This document shows, piece by piece, positions 10,013-20,230 of a stretch of 64,000 nt of DNA. Source of the DNA: Dendrolimus kikuchii (taxonomy: Eukaryota; Arthropoda; Insecta; Lepidoptera; Lasiocampidae); the NCBI GenBank assembly GCA_019925095.2, contig CM034407.1, positions 18,978,710 to 19,042,709 on the forward strand. Direction: 5' to 3'. Each line of letters begins with the position of its first letter. The first letter of the stretch is position 1. Under the pieces are notes generated by a model that ran no database searches, was not told the origin of the DNA, and saw only the letters and a list, made by a program, of their open reading frames with translations. Made by a program: the position numbers and the translations under genes.

Positions 10013-10250
10013 GGCCTCTGTGGTTGAGCGGGCTAAGCCTTTGCCGACGTACCTCACTGAAACGCAGAGGTTCCAGGTTCGATTCTCGGTATAGTAAATT
10101 TCGGAAACGTATTTTCTCCGTTATTTACTATGGTCTGGGTGTCTGGGATCGGCCCCAGAGTAGTCCGTTGTATATTACCCATAACACAAGCGTAACTTGC
10201 TTAATTTGGTGATATACAATGTGTGTTTGTCTGCCGATTAAAAAAAAATA
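10013..10250 (+). mobile_element. SINE-C, tRNA-derived, full length
   Basis: Begins 'ggcctctgtggttgagcgg'. The A box TGGTTGAGCGG (10021-10031) and B box GGTTCGATTCT (10076-10086) are spaced as in a tRNA-type internal RNA polymerase III promoter. A ~150 bp tRNA-unrelated body follows and ends in an A-run. A second copy lies at 60190-60429 on the minus strand. Confidence 0.85.
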
Positions 10251-10339
10251 TGTTGAATTTAATTGCTTTATCAAATGTTCAAGATTGAATCAATATTGAG
10301 TCGAGATGGTTTACAGACTACCAAAATCGTAAAAGTATT

Positions 10340-10625
10340 GTTTTACAGACTCGGGACCCAGGCGTCCCCACCTTTTTTAATATTGCCAAACGATGTCATT
10401 TATCGGGATATCCTAAGTATTAATCCGGAGTATAAACTAGCTGTGTTAAATTTCACTAAAATCTGTTTAGTAATTCTCATGTGATGCTCTAATAGATACA
10501 ATAAAATTCCAAAAATTGTATTTTCAGAACCCGTTGAACCGAATTTGTCCCCGGTTTTATCTCATTTATAAATTAAATGAACAAACTGGACATCTCTACA
10601 GATTTATTGCTTATATTATAGACAG
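10340..10625 (+). repeat. Helitron-like fragment (shared with 47949-48180)
   Basis: Shares 'tatcctaagtatt', the 'ccgg(a)gtataa' block, 'agctgt' and 'tcagaacccg'-type segments with 47949-48180. The middle fits common lepidopteran Helitron interiors. No clear termini. Confidence 0.4.
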
Positions 10626-10886
10626 ATAAGGTATCATTGTTAACTTGCATTGAAACAACACTAATATGTATTAATATCGATCAGAACATCACTTCTGTAA
10701 TGTAGGTATTATCTTTATGGCCTTATAGTGAACGTATAATGACTGTATTTGTACATTTGATTTTTAAATTTGACTAAGCAGACTAATGCTAGATTTATAT
10801 AAATATTTTTAACAATGTGATTTTTTTGTTAATTTTGTAATAAATAACATAGATAAACTTAATGACATATGACATGATAACAATAA
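10626..10886. other. AT-rich, unassigned
   Basis: No element or ORF of note. Confidence 0.4.
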
Positions 10887-10913
10887 TCTATATATTAATA
10901 CGTGAAGCTTGCT

Positions 10914-11478
10914 AGGTGGTAGGGCATTTGCCCGACTGGATGGCTACCACCCCTGATTTTTTTTTTTTTTTATTGCAGGTGTTCAGCAGACAGGCCGACG
11001 GCCCACTTAATGGAAAGCGGTTACCATCGCCTATGGACATTTGCAACACCAAAGGTGCTATAAATGCGCTGCTGCTCTCTTAAAGGAGACTGGAACCTGG
11101 TCACTAACGCCGGAACACAACACAAGGTTGTTATGGCGGCATACTCTAGACCAGGGGTGGTCGCCATCCAGTCGAGCAAATACCCTACCACCTGGCTGTG
11201 GGTTGTTTAGTCGCCTCTTACGACAGGCCGCCAGGCCGCAGGAAATTGTATTCTTTCTCCGTTCCTGCACGGATGGAATGGATCTAATGTATGTCGCCAT
11301 AACAACATTCAGTTGTGTTCCGGCATTAGTGACCAGGTTCCAGTTTCCCTTAAGAGAGCAGCAGCGCATTTGTAGCAACTTTGGTGTTGCAAATGTCCAT
11401 AGGCGATGGTAACCGCTTTCCATCAAGTGGGCCGTCTGCCTGTCTGCTGATCTCCTGCAATAAAAAAATTAAAAAAAA
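10914..11478 (+). mobile_element. Family B (sense), split by another family B
   Basis: The outer copy consists of 10914-10956 ('ggtggtagggcatttgcc' to 'accacccctg') and ~11281-11478 ('gtatgtcgccat' through the A-rich tail). It is 5'-truncated and sits in the 370 bp Helitron; 'aagct' occurs on both sides and could be a short TSD. It was interrupted after 'accacccctg', the same point hit by LINE-P at 44717. Confidence 0.8.
10957..11273 (-). mobile_element. Family B (antisense), full length, nested
   Basis: Begins with a T-tract and 'cagcagacaggccgacgg', and ends 'ccgttcctgcacgga', the 5' end of the family. It lies inside the outer family B in opposite orientation, so 11017-11140 and 11287-11440 are inverted repeats that could form a long hairpin. 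The 122-123 residue ORFs on both strands are products of this symmetry. Confidence 0.85.
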
Positions 11479-11896
11479 GCTAAAACACAGCAACAGCAAA
11501 ACTTTGTACCCCTTTTTACGAAAATTGTGCGGACGGAGGAGTATGAAATTTCGCACACTTATAGTTTATATAGAGAAGGATTGCAGAATGCTAATATAAA
11601 AAAAAAATTATGGATTAAAAAGTACATTAAATCAACAAAAAAAAAAAATTACACACACTACCCTGTGTATTTGACACACACACGCATATATACTCTTTTG
11701 TTTATTGTTAAAGTCAAATTAACAGTGTACCCTTGGCGATATCTGTGCTTATAGAAGTATAGTATTTGACAACAGAACTTTAATAATGTTCAACTTGTAA
11801 TTTAAATTAATTATTAAGGTCGAATTTCGACCACGGGCGACCACTAGCATTATATAATGGCCAGGCAACATTATAAAGCGCCTGTATTGTAAATCT

Positions 11897-11996
11897 TGTG
11901 ACAGTTTATGATGTAAATAATATTCTAGTCCATGCTACGAGTATTATATAGTTTCGAGAATATCAGTTGTATATTTCTACAACGTCAGAATAAGTT
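11897..11996 (+). repeat. 100 bp inverted repeat, left arm
   Basis: Matches the reverse complement of 13274-13373 with one mismatch that I can see. Starts 'tgtgacagtttatg' and ends 'cgtcagaataagtt'. No homology to another element in the window. The pair encloses LINE-D. Confidence 0.85.
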
Positions 11997-12164
11997 CTCT
12001 CTCCATTCTTTCGTTAGTTTAAAATATTTAAAGATAATATTATTTCACATTTATACAGTCGCATAATTTAAAAATAATGTTTTAATATAAACAGACTAAT
12101 ATAAGGAATACTTCACAGAATTTTGGTATAAATTGAAATAAATTGAATTTGTTTTAATAATATT

Positions 12165-13142
12165 AGTTACGCGGATGACATGGTGTTACTGGGTCCGTCT
12201 ATCAGCGCCGTAAGGACATTGTTGTCTATATGCGAGAACTACGCGGAGGAGCATGGGCTGAATTACAACTCTAAGAAGAGTGAAATATTAGTTTTTAAAA
12301 CACAAAAGACACAGAAGCTTTCACCTACCTGGTAGCTTGGATGGCTACCACCCCTGGTCTAGAGTATGTCCCCAGGTGGTAGGGCATTAATTGTCCGACT
12401 GGATGGCTACCACCCCTGGTCTAGAGTATGTCGCCATAAAAACCTTATGTCGTGTTCCGGCATTAATGACCAGATTCCAGTCTGCCTTAAGAGAGCAGCA
12501 GCGCATTAGTAGCACCTTTAGTGTTGCAAATGTCCATAGGTGATGGTAACCGCTCTCCATCAAGTGGGCCGTCTGCCTGTCTGCTGAACTCCAGCAATAA
12601 AAAAATAAAAAAACACCTACCCATCTCCCTCCTGTGTTTCTCAATGGCGTAGCTCTTAAGATGGTTGATAGGTTCAAGTACTTGGGGCATATTGTAACGA
12701 GTGACCTTAAGGACGACGAGGATATAGAGAGGGAACGTAGGGCGTTGGCGGTTCGGGGCAACATGTTGGCACGCAGGTTCGCTCGAAGCACAGTTGAAGT
12801 AAAAACTACTCTTTTCAAAGCTTATTGCCAGTCATTTTACTCGAGCGGCCTGTGGGTAGATTATACGCAACGAGCCATTAACGCCCTACAAGTACAATAT
12901 AATAATGTTTTCAGAATGCTGTTGGGGTTGCCGCGGCACTGTAGTGCGTCTGGGATGTTTGCGGAGGCCCGCACAGATGGTTTTAAGGCGATTATCCGAA
13001 AAATATCCGCTTCGCTGATGCAACGCTTGCGCGGCAGCACCAACAGCCTTCTGATGGCTATGGCGGTCAGATTTGACTGCCCCTTCCAAGAACATTGGAT
13101 AGGGGTAGTCATCGGCTTAAAATAAGTGGCTTAAAAAAAAAA
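12165..13142 (+). pseudogene. LINE-D RT, 5'-truncated and split by family B
   Basis: The coding region starts at the RT catalytic motif YADD (12168-12179) and continues through GPSISAVRTLLSICENYAEE to the break at 12322. It resumes at ~12614 with VFLNGVALK, FKYLGHIVT, RRALAVRGNMLARRFARST and VQYNNVFRMLLGLPR, to a TAA at 13123-13125 and an A-run. This is the thumb/C-terminal part of a non-LTR reverse transcriptase; the clade is uncertain (CR1/L2/Daphne-like). The reading frame is preserved apart from the insertion, but the first RT motifs are absent. Confidence 0.75.
12330..12613 (+). mobile_element. Family B inserted in LINE-D
   Basis: Flanked by an 8 bp TSD 'cacctacc' (12322-12329 and 12614-12621). 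The 5' end is unusual: about 45 bp of the 'accacccctggtctaga' region occurs twice (12337-12373 and 12396-12432), a partial internal duplication. The 3' half is normal and ends in an A-rich tail. Confidence 0.85.
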
Positions 13143-13273
13143 AGTCTTAAATACTTGAAAAATAAATATTACTAACACTACTAACATTATTTTAGAAGAT
13201 AATTGTAACTAACACACTAACGAAATATGGACCCCGGTCTGAATTAAAGTTTATATTATATTATTATAATATA

Positions 13274-13373
13274 AACTTATTCTGACGTTGTAGAAATATA
13301 CAACTGATATTCTCAAAACTATATAATACTCGTAGCATGGACTAGAATATTATTTACATCATAAACTGTCACA
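13274..13373 (-). repeat. 100 bp inverted repeat, right arm
   Basis: Reverse complement of 11897-11996 with one difference. Its outer end (13373) is followed immediately by an RTE-A insertion, so any sequence beyond it has been displaced. Confidence 0.85.
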
Positions 13374-13374
13374 T

Positions 13375-13660
13375 ATGGAAAGAATGCATGATGAAAGAAT
13401 GACTAAACAGATATACAATGCAAAAGTGGATGGATGCAGAAATCGTGGAAGGCCACGACACACCTTCCATGATCAAATTGATCGTGTACTAGCAGAAGGT
13501 GATGTCAGGAGCCTTAAGAACAGACGAGCTTGCATGACAAGAGTTATGAATGTCAAAGAGGCAAGTGAGGTGTGTAAGAATAAGCCTAAATGGCACTCTG
13601 TTGTTCGTGCCTACCCCGCAAGGGAACTGGCGTGAAGTTATGTATGTATGTATGTGTGTA
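13375..13660 (+). mobile_element. RTE-A LINE, 5'-truncated copy 2
   Basis: Encodes the 86-residue C-terminus from MERMHDERMTKQIYNAK to AYPARELA stop, then an (ATGT)n tail. Contains KNKPKWHSVV, the subtype shared with copies 1, 10 and 12. The plus ORF is intact but is only the end of a protein. No convincing TSD. Confidence 0.85.
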
Positions 13661-14370
13661 TTATATAAATATTTGAATTCAGGGCAACCACAAATGCATA
13701 GGCGTAACATTCCCAAATGTTCAATGTTCACTCTTCACTTCGTTATCAATTCAAAGTGCATCTTCTTTTATTAATATGGCTTATTAGTTTAATTTTGTAT
13801 GCGCAAGAGTGTGGCTACGGGCGCCGTTCGTTGGCGCCATTGAAACGCGCATTAGGGTAGTTGCACACTAAACACGCGGCGTTGTTCGAGCTTCCCGTAG
13901 CCCTGGCATAAGTCGGCTGGGCGTAACTATGTTCTAAATCTCAGCCTTTCCAACACATTCAAAGCGCAGGGTCGTCAGGGAGGAGGGGGTTTTTAGTGGG
14001 TATTGGGGTTGCTCGCCCGTGCAGCAACGCTCGGAGTCTTCCACACTATTCTGTGACGTCGATCGCGGACGGAGCGCTGCCAAGAGCATACTGTTGCTGC
14101 AGTGTTATCGCCCCCGACCGACGCGTGTCGTTCCCCTAGCAACGACCCAGTTTGTGCGTAAATCGGTTAAGCATTTTCCCTCGCCTCAAAACCAAAAAAA
14201 AAAAATAAGCCCTGGCATAAGGCCACAGGATGGACTGTGGCCATTGTTCACGGGGGTATCAGTGGAATCATCTCTATTATACGTAGTGGTGGTACGGCCT
14301 TGTTTCCCTGCGCTTAGAACCAAATTCGGCGTACTAGAACGTCGCAGTGGACTAATCTTGTCGTATATTA
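13661..14370. other. Unassigned; GC-rich block 13800-14210
   Basis: No gene recognised. The block contains G-runs ('ggaggagggggtttttag') and 'gggcgccgttcgttggcgcc' and looks like a LINE 5' UTR or promoter, but no family can be named. The 214-residue ORF 14019-14663 runs on into a family B copy and is not a gene. Confidence 0.4.
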
Positions 14371-14653
14371 TTTTTTATTGCAGGAGATCAGCAGACAGGC
14401 AGACGGCCCACTTGATGGATAGCGGTTACCATCGCCTATGGACATTTGCAACACCAAAGTTGCTACAAATGCGCTGCTGCTCTCTTAAGGGAGACTGGAG
14501 CCTGGACACTAATGCCGAAACACAACTCAAGGTTGTTATGGGGACATACTTTAGAGCAAATGCCCTACCACCTGGCTGTGGGTTGTTAAGTCGCCTCTTA
14601 CGACAGGCCGCCCGGCCGCAGGAAATTGTATTCTTTCTCCGTTCCTGCACGGA
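14371..14653 (-). mobile_element. Family B element, internal deletion
   Basis: Antisense, with T-tract and 5' end 'gttcctgcacgga' both present. About 25 bp around 'ccaggggtggtagcc' is missing (junction near 14552). Confidence 0.85.
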
Positions 14654-14837
14654 TATTCTGTGATTCTCTGACTATGTCAAATCTCTCGACGGGACGCAGG
14701 CAGGTTTAGTGGGTACTTTGTCGGGCTCTTCTCTCAGAGGAGGAGATAACGGTTGCCGTTAGGTACAAGAGTCCCACACGCACACGAGCAGGTGGCATTA
14801 GGCCCTGCTTGTGCTCTCTATAGAATAATTCTATCCA

Positions 14838-14965
14838 TAAGAGAAACACCCAACATGGCTCGCTTCATAGCCCGTTGAGCGACTGGCAACTTGTGAACCA
14901 ATCCTGCCGTCGGTGTCCACGTTTTGGCCCCGTAGGTCAGGACGGGGAGGACGCACTGCTCAATA
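14838..14965 (-). pseudogene. RTE-like LINE fragment (same family as 25441-25818)
   Basis: Minus strand encodes a short part of an RT C-terminal region matching 25706-25818: 'agagaaacacccaacat', 'gagcgact' and 'ccgtaggtcaggacgg' are shared. Both sides are cut off. Confidence 0.6.
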
Positions 14966-15112
14966 AATAAAAAATAAGCAGTTTAAAAAAAGACATTTTT
15001 TTTTGTTAGGAATTAAAGCTCGTGTATTATTTTGAATTTGAAAATGCCTCATTTCTGTCAAAATTGAAAGAGACAAATAAACTGTCTGTTTTCGGTATTA
15101 CTTAAACAAGAT

Positions 15113-15233
15113 GCAAAGAGATGCAGATGTCAAAGAGGCAAGTGAGGTGTGTAAGAATAAGCCTAAATGGCACTCTGTTGTTCGTGCCTACTCCGCAAGG
15201 GAACTGACGTGAAGTTATGTATGTATGTATGTA
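15113..15233 (+). mobile_element. RTE-A LINE, very short copy 3
   Basis: Only ~120 bp of the 3' end, with the (ATGT)n tail, flanked by an 11 bp TSD 'ttaaacaagat' (15102-15112 and 15234-15244). The first ~15 bp are diverged. Shows that very short products were integrated. Confidence 0.85.
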
Positions 15234-15534
15234 TTAAACAAGATATGTCAACAAATTGACTCTTTATCTGCGCTGTGACTAAATTCACGAGGACTGCATA
15301 CAATATTATATGTTATGATTATTGAATATGTATGTATGTATATATAATGTATTCTGTGGACCACGCTATTTTATTGCTAATTACTGTAATGATAGCGATG
15401 TTTATGAGTAAATAAATAAATAAAATGCTTTTTGGGGAGCTTAAGCCGTGGCATCACTTAGGAGTACTTACGGAAGATCAGCGCTGATTATGATTAGCAT
15501 TATGCTGAGCAAACGCCTCATTAGGACAACATAA

Positions 15535-16008
15535 TGTTACGACCGAGGTGCCGACAAAAGTAGATTCACACCTGCATACCATAAAAGCACACTTTATTAC
15601 CTTTCCGCATTTGGACTTCTTTTGTTTACTTCGTGTTTAAAATTTGTAATTAGAAAACAGCCCATTGTGTATTATCATCTTTTATGGCAGTCATTAGCCA
15701 GGTGTGTCGAACTGATTCTAAGAAATTCGATCTACGCTGTCGGGCAGCCATATTGTATCGGTGCAGTATAAAGCAATGGCCCAATGGAGAGATCGGCAGT
15801 CGAGCGATAACCAGCCGCCAGGCAAGACTTGTGTACATTCGATAATCTATTAAGTGACGGACTTTGCGCGTGTTATTGAACCGTGCATTACGTTTGCGCT
15901 GGTTGTGTTCAGTTATATTTGTACCTGTGTTATACGTGTTTGTATAGTTCTAATAAATTCTATAGTAATTCTAACGGCATTTTAATACGAGTCCTGCAAC
16001 TCGTAACG
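15535..16008 (+). repeat. LTR-K solo LTR, copy 1 (474 bp)
   Basis: Starts TGTTAC and ends ...GTAACG (TG..CA altered to CG), flanked by a 4 bp duplication 'ataa' (15531-15534 and 16009-16012). It contains a TATA-like 'cagtataaagc' near 15765 and 'ctaataaattct' near 15950, in promoter/poly(A) order as in an LTR. No primer-binding site or internal region follows, so it is a solo LTR left by recombination. A 4 bp TSD suits Gypsy or BEL/Pao families. Confidence 0.75.
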
Positions 16009-16222
16009 ATAATGAATTGTTATATCTATTATATTGTATCTCTCTTTATATCTTTTTCTAATTATTTTGTTTTCTTTCTTTCTTATAATCTTTCTCCTCG
16101 AAATTTATTCAGTAGTAAAGTAAAATGAATGAATAATTGACATGGTTGTGTAGTAGTAAATAACGCATTAAACACACCGTTAAATCTTCGTGAAACGGTC
16201 AATAACTATAACATTATCCCAG

Positions 16223-16525
16223 ACTATCTGTTCCGGTAAACGTTGTCCTGCTCTGAAAAAATAAAAATCTAGAACCCGATTTCAGCGCCACCTACCGGGT
16301 CTAATTGTCCATCTCAACCATCCCCGGACCCACACAAACACTAACTTTTTACACCTTGGGTTACATTATTGAAGTTTTAGTAGGGATCCCTAATTTTTTT
16401 CTAATAACAAATATAACCTATACTAATCTCGGATAATGTAGCATTCTAATGGTGAAAGAATTTTTGAGATCGGCCCAGTAGTTTTTGAGTTTATTCGTTA
16501 CAAACATACAAAATTTATTGTTCAC
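16223..16525 (-). mobile_element. Helitron G-type copy
   Basis: Minus-strand layout as in the 49333 copy: 'aataaaaatctagaacccg', 'cgccacctaccgggtc', 'ggacccac', then 'tggtgaaagaattttt'. The 3' CTAG has mutated to CTAT and the 5' end is not clear. Confidence 0.65.
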
Positions 16526-16570
16526 CATAATCTTAAATCTAGACAATTGATATGGATACATTTGCATTAG

Positions 16571-16640
16571 AACAATGGGCGGCCTTATCGCTTATAGCGA
16601 TCTCTTCCAGGCAACCCGGTGTCTAAGGAGATTTTAAACG
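16571..16640 (-). repeat. LINE-Y 3' UTR fragment
   Basis: Contains 'ggcggccttatcgcttatag' and 'tcttccaggcaaccc', the reverse complement of the hairpin region at 4600-4640 in LINE-Y. Confidence 0.55.
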
Positions 16641-16699
16641 AAATTTCAATATAAGATTTTTGGTGGTGTATTACAAAAAAATTAAATAAGATATAAATA

Positions 16700-16802
16700 A
16701 AGTACTATCTAGATATATACATACAGATATACATATATACATATATACATACAGATATACATATATAATTAGATATACGATGATATTATAAATATATATA
16801 CG
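16700..16802. repeat. (TA/CATA)n low-complexity tract
   Basis: Run of 'atatacatacagatatac'-type units, imperfect. Confidence 0.7.
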
Positions 16803-16825
16803 AACAATAGATACATTCATTTAAT

Positions 16826-17775
16826 GCAACAATTTTTATTTAATAGACCAATAATGGTCAGTGACCATACGTTTAAATGTAGTCATTGATTTAGCTTGTC
16901 TGATTGGAAAGGGGAGGGAGTTCCACAGTCGAACAGCCTGTACGGCAAAAGAATTTCCTACGAAGGATGAAGTGTGTGCAGGTGTTGTTAACAAAAGATT
17001 TTCATTTGAGCGCAAATTGCAGGAATGAGATTGATAGAGAAAACTAAAAAGTTCCTTTAAATATGGGGGAGAACAGGGATTATAAAGGATATTGTGCAAA
17101 AGTGAGAGTAAGTGAACATTCCGGCGAAAGCGAATAGGTAACCATTTAAGCTTATCACGAAATTCGGAGACATGGTCATATTTACGCAAACCAAATATGA
17201 ACCGGATACAAACATTTTGAAGGCGTTCTAGCTTATCTAGTTGTTCCTGGGTTATGTCTAGATAGCAGGCATCTGCATAATCAAGTAGGGGGAAGCGGAT
17301 GACGCGAAAAGTTTCCTACTGATTTCAGTTACATGAGGCCGCCAAGACAGTTCTCTGTCAATGACGACTCCCAGATTCTTAACAGTTTCACTAATTTCTA
17401 TGACTACATTGTCAAATAAAACACGGGGAAGTGACAACCAATCAATTCTGGAAATAAGTCTACAACTACCGATTATGATAACCTTCGTTTTATTTGGGTT
17501 CACCATAAGACCATGAGCTTTGCTCCAGTCGAGTATTGTAGTGAAATCCTTATTAGTTCTGTGGATAGCTTCACAAAGGTCACTAGAATTGCATTGTGTA
17601 TAGATCTGCAAATCATCTGCATAGAGGTGGTATGACGAAGAAAGATTATTGGAAATCGAGTTAATGAAGATAGCAAATAAGAGAGGTGATAAAACGCCGC
17701 CCTGAGGAACACCAGCAGACAAATCACACCATGATGAATAAACATCATCGATGCGAATGCGTTGCCGGCGTGCAT
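16826..17775 (-). pseudogene. LINE-N RT (CR1/jockey-like), frameshifted
   Basis: The minus strand encodes [18 protein letters not shown], then [14 protein letters not shown] and LYADDLQIY (RT catalytic YADD), followed by [11 protein letters not shown] and [15 protein letters not shown]. Near 17260-17310 the frame shifts. The second part encodes RFIFGLRKYDHV, KLKWLPIRFRRNVHLLSLL and VRLWNSLPFPIR, to a stop near 16836. The N-terminal endonuclease and earliest RT motifs are absent. Clade uncertain within the CR1/jockey group. Confidence 0.8.
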
Positions 17776-17998
17776 GCGTGCCGAGGGATATACTGCAAAA
17801 GAAACTCCGCCGCTGAGAAGAATGTCATGGCATTCAGCGTCGCGCAGTGCGGGTGGAGTGTGGAGCGAGGTGAATAATACGCGTCATAGCCGGGTGCGCG
17901 GACTGAAGGTACAAGTGATAAAGCACAAATCGCTGACGTTTATGTCTATATTATAAATTTTCAAGACAAGCACAGACGAAGCTAAGGGTGACCGCTAG
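17776..17998 (+). repeat. Block ending in a Helitron-like CTAG terminus
   Basis: Ends 'ggtgaccgctag' followed by T at 17999, like lepidopteran Helitron 3' ends. The start is not defined; the GC-rich first part may belong to LINE-N's upstream end or another repeat. Confidence 0.35.
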
Positions 17999-18546
17999 TG
18001 TACTGTATACAATGTAATTTAAGGCGTATTTTACAATGACATAAATATAATTTATAAATACAACAAATTAATCCAAGTGCCAATAATTCAATTGTTTAAT
18101 TTATTATTCGTGAACTATATTAAAATTCATTATATACCAAATATTCAGTTATATATATTTTCAACTTAATCCCAGTTAGTTGTTTATAATGAATAAATGG
18201 CAGAAAAAACTTCATGCCAAAGACTTTAACAATATGCATATATTTGTAAAGCACTATGGCATTCAGTCAGTCAATTTTCCCATAGTAACTTCAACAGGGG
18301 CCGCAATAAGTTACAGTTAAGTTACCAACATTTTAATCCGATTCCATGGATAACAGTGCAAAGTTTTCATTTAAACCGATGCATAAAACACAGAACAAAA
18401 ACAGAAGCCTCGAACGCTATTAGTTATTATGCAAGAAGCAGACAGTAAACAATATTACTTTCTTCAATCAAATTTTACTTATAATCATTTCTTGAATTAA
18501 TCTTAAGTCGTAGCGATTGAGTTTTAAATGATGTGGGTTCCAATGC
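17999..18546. other. Unassigned AT-rich
   Basis: No gene or repeat recognised. Confidence 0.4.
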
Positions 18547-18809
18547 ACATATCGATGGGTGAAAGGCTATATGTTTTAAACGACATTTTTTTAAATTGTC
18601 GGGAGAAAAGTTTGAAGTTACAAATGACCCAGAAAAACACATCACCGACGAACTATGTACCGTACTTAACAAAAAGGACATCTATAGATTGAAACTAGAC
18701 ATCAAGTTGTATTTCTTTAGGTTGAGACATTACGATATAAAAACCCATAGTGTTAAGTCTCACACAAAATGTCGCTTAAAACAAATAGCCTTTCAACCCT
18801 CGATATGGT
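18547..18809. mobile_element. Foldback/MITE-like element FB1
   Basis: Two ~43 bp arms in inverse orientation (18547-18590 and 18767-18809): the left arm has 'atatcgatgggtgaaaggct', the right arm the complementary 'agcctttcaaccctcgatat'. About 175 bp lies between. No transposase. A single arm also occurs at 7752. The outer limits and TSD are not clear. Confidence 0.55.
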
Positions 18810-19168
18810 CTTCATACGTCGGTTAAGTAGTTATTGTGACCTAATTTGTCATATTGCTACAATCATTACGTACTGACGACGTGCGAAAACAACGTTAGAA
18901 AAACTACGCATCGAAACTATCGTTGTGTGGAATCGGCTAGTTCGCCTTGTACAAGCGAACTGAAGTGACACTTTCATGCGGTGATATTTACTTCGTGTTA
19001 AAATTTTAAAAGGCCTGGACAATCGATTAGATTATGTGATAATAAGAAATATTAATCTAATTTAAAAATATACTCTCGAATAATAATAATTAGATAAAAA
19101 CATTATATATAATAGACGACAATTGTAGTGAAAACTACAGGCACTTTGGGCTCTTTTGGGATAGGTAA
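18810..19168. other. Unassigned
   Basis: No gene or element recognised. Confidence 0.4.
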
Positions 19169-19296
19169 TTTTATCCGTGCAGGAACGGAGAAAGAATACA
19201 ATTTCCTGCAGCCGGGCGGCCTGTCGTAAGAGGCGACTTAACCCACAGCCAGGTGGTAGGGCATTTGCCCGACTGGATGGCTACCACCCCTGGTTC
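19169..19296 (+). mobile_element. Family B, 5' half only
   Basis: 'ttttatccgtgcaggaacgg' through 'accacccctggt', then AT-rich DNA. The 3' half is missing, ending at the point where two other copies were interrupted. Interrupted by a long insertion or deletion. Confidence 0.8.
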
Positions 19297-19636
19297 TTAA
19301 ATTTTTAATATTAATCACTACTCAATTAATATATTTTATTATTTAAATAAAATAAAATACTTACTAAAATTTATATGTAAAATAAACTTAAAATAAATTA
19401 ATTAAACCATAAAAATTTATATTTAATTATATATATTTTTACATAGATTTTTTTTTTTTTTATATTAAAATATTTATTAGACATTATTAAACTTTTAATA
19501 ATTTCTCTCTTATTTACAATCTGTCTGGACCATATTCAAATAAGTGATTTGCTATTTATAAGGGTATTATTTAGTCAAGCAAAAATAGCTTTGATACCTT
19601 TTCGTTTCAATTTGTCTTTCTTGCAATAAATCTCTG
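19297..19636. other. AT-rich, unassigned
   Basis: Very AT-rich; no ORF or element. Confidence 0.4.
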
Positions 19637-19843
19637 TTAGGGCCTAAACACATAATCGCGTTGCGGCAACGCACCGCCAACATCGGCGGCGTCACTCGCC
19701 GCGACGCGGAAATTTGCGTTTGCGTGCAACGCGCCGCGCATTCGGGCGTTGCGACGTCACAGTACGGTGACAAAAACACATCAAAGTCCGTTTATCTGTA
19801 GAATGCTTGGAAAGATCACGCGTCAACACGGTAGCAGTATAAA

Positions 19844-19939
19844 AGTGAAAACGTGGGGGTTGATATTGATTTGTTAATATATTTGGTTGAAGAACGCCCA
19901 CATTTGTGGAGATGTAGGGATACTAGTGACGAGGCTTAA
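19844..19939 (+). pseudogene. MADF-domain remnant (Harbinger accessory protein)
   Basis: Encodes DIDLLIYLVEERPHLW then RCRDTSDEA and a TAA. LLIYLVEERPHLW..... is the start of a MADF (Myb/SANT-like) DNA-binding domain, which Harbinger elements carry as a second protein that aids DNA binding. The rest of the domain (~60 residues) is lost or out of frame, and no ATG is in frame upstream. Only ~30 residues, so confidence is moderate, though position just inside a TTA-flanked inverted repeat supports it. Confidence 0.6.
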
Positions 19940-20230
19940 AAAAAATTGAGTGGTCAGCTCCAACGCACGACTAAAGTTTACTCTTTAAGTACGATTGTAT
20001 TTGAATAAGCAATGCTGCGGCCCTATAAGGACGGTTACAAGACCTCCTAATGTAAAAACACCGTATCTTACATTGATAGATATTATTTTAGATCTTACAT
20101 GATTGTATTAAAGTTCAAAATAGTATAATAATATTAGACAACGTGACGCTGTTATTATTTCACTCCTTAAGATTTGCATACCGGCGGCCTTATATGAAAT
20201 TCCATTCTTAAGGAGTAAATTTGTAAATCA

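Larger units (their letters stand above)
10887..11847 (+). mobile_element. Helitron, 370 bp family (copy 2), interrupted
   Basis: 5' TC at 10887 after A; 3' CTAG at 11844-11847 with the same 'ggtcgaatttcgacc' hairpin as copies 1 and 3. The first ~25 bp (to 'cgtgaagc') are separated from the rest by a family B element at ~10914-11478, which itself holds a second family B in inverse orientation. Confidence 0.8.

Noticed and set aside
10021..10086. tRNA gene
   Set aside because: A and B boxes are present but no cloverleaf with anticodon arm and acceptor stem is evident, and a SINE body follows. Same for 29447-29500.
11041..11426. 122-123 residue ORFs on both strands
   Set aside because: Produced by the inverted family B copies; no conserved codon pattern.
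14019..14663. 214-residue plus-strand ORF
   Set aside because: Second half is antisense family B; first half has no domain. Chance ORF in GC-rich DNA.
15650..15838. Minus ORF similar to the one at 46515-46757
   Set aside because: Similarity is due to both lying in LTR-K; an LTR is not expected to encode protein antisense.
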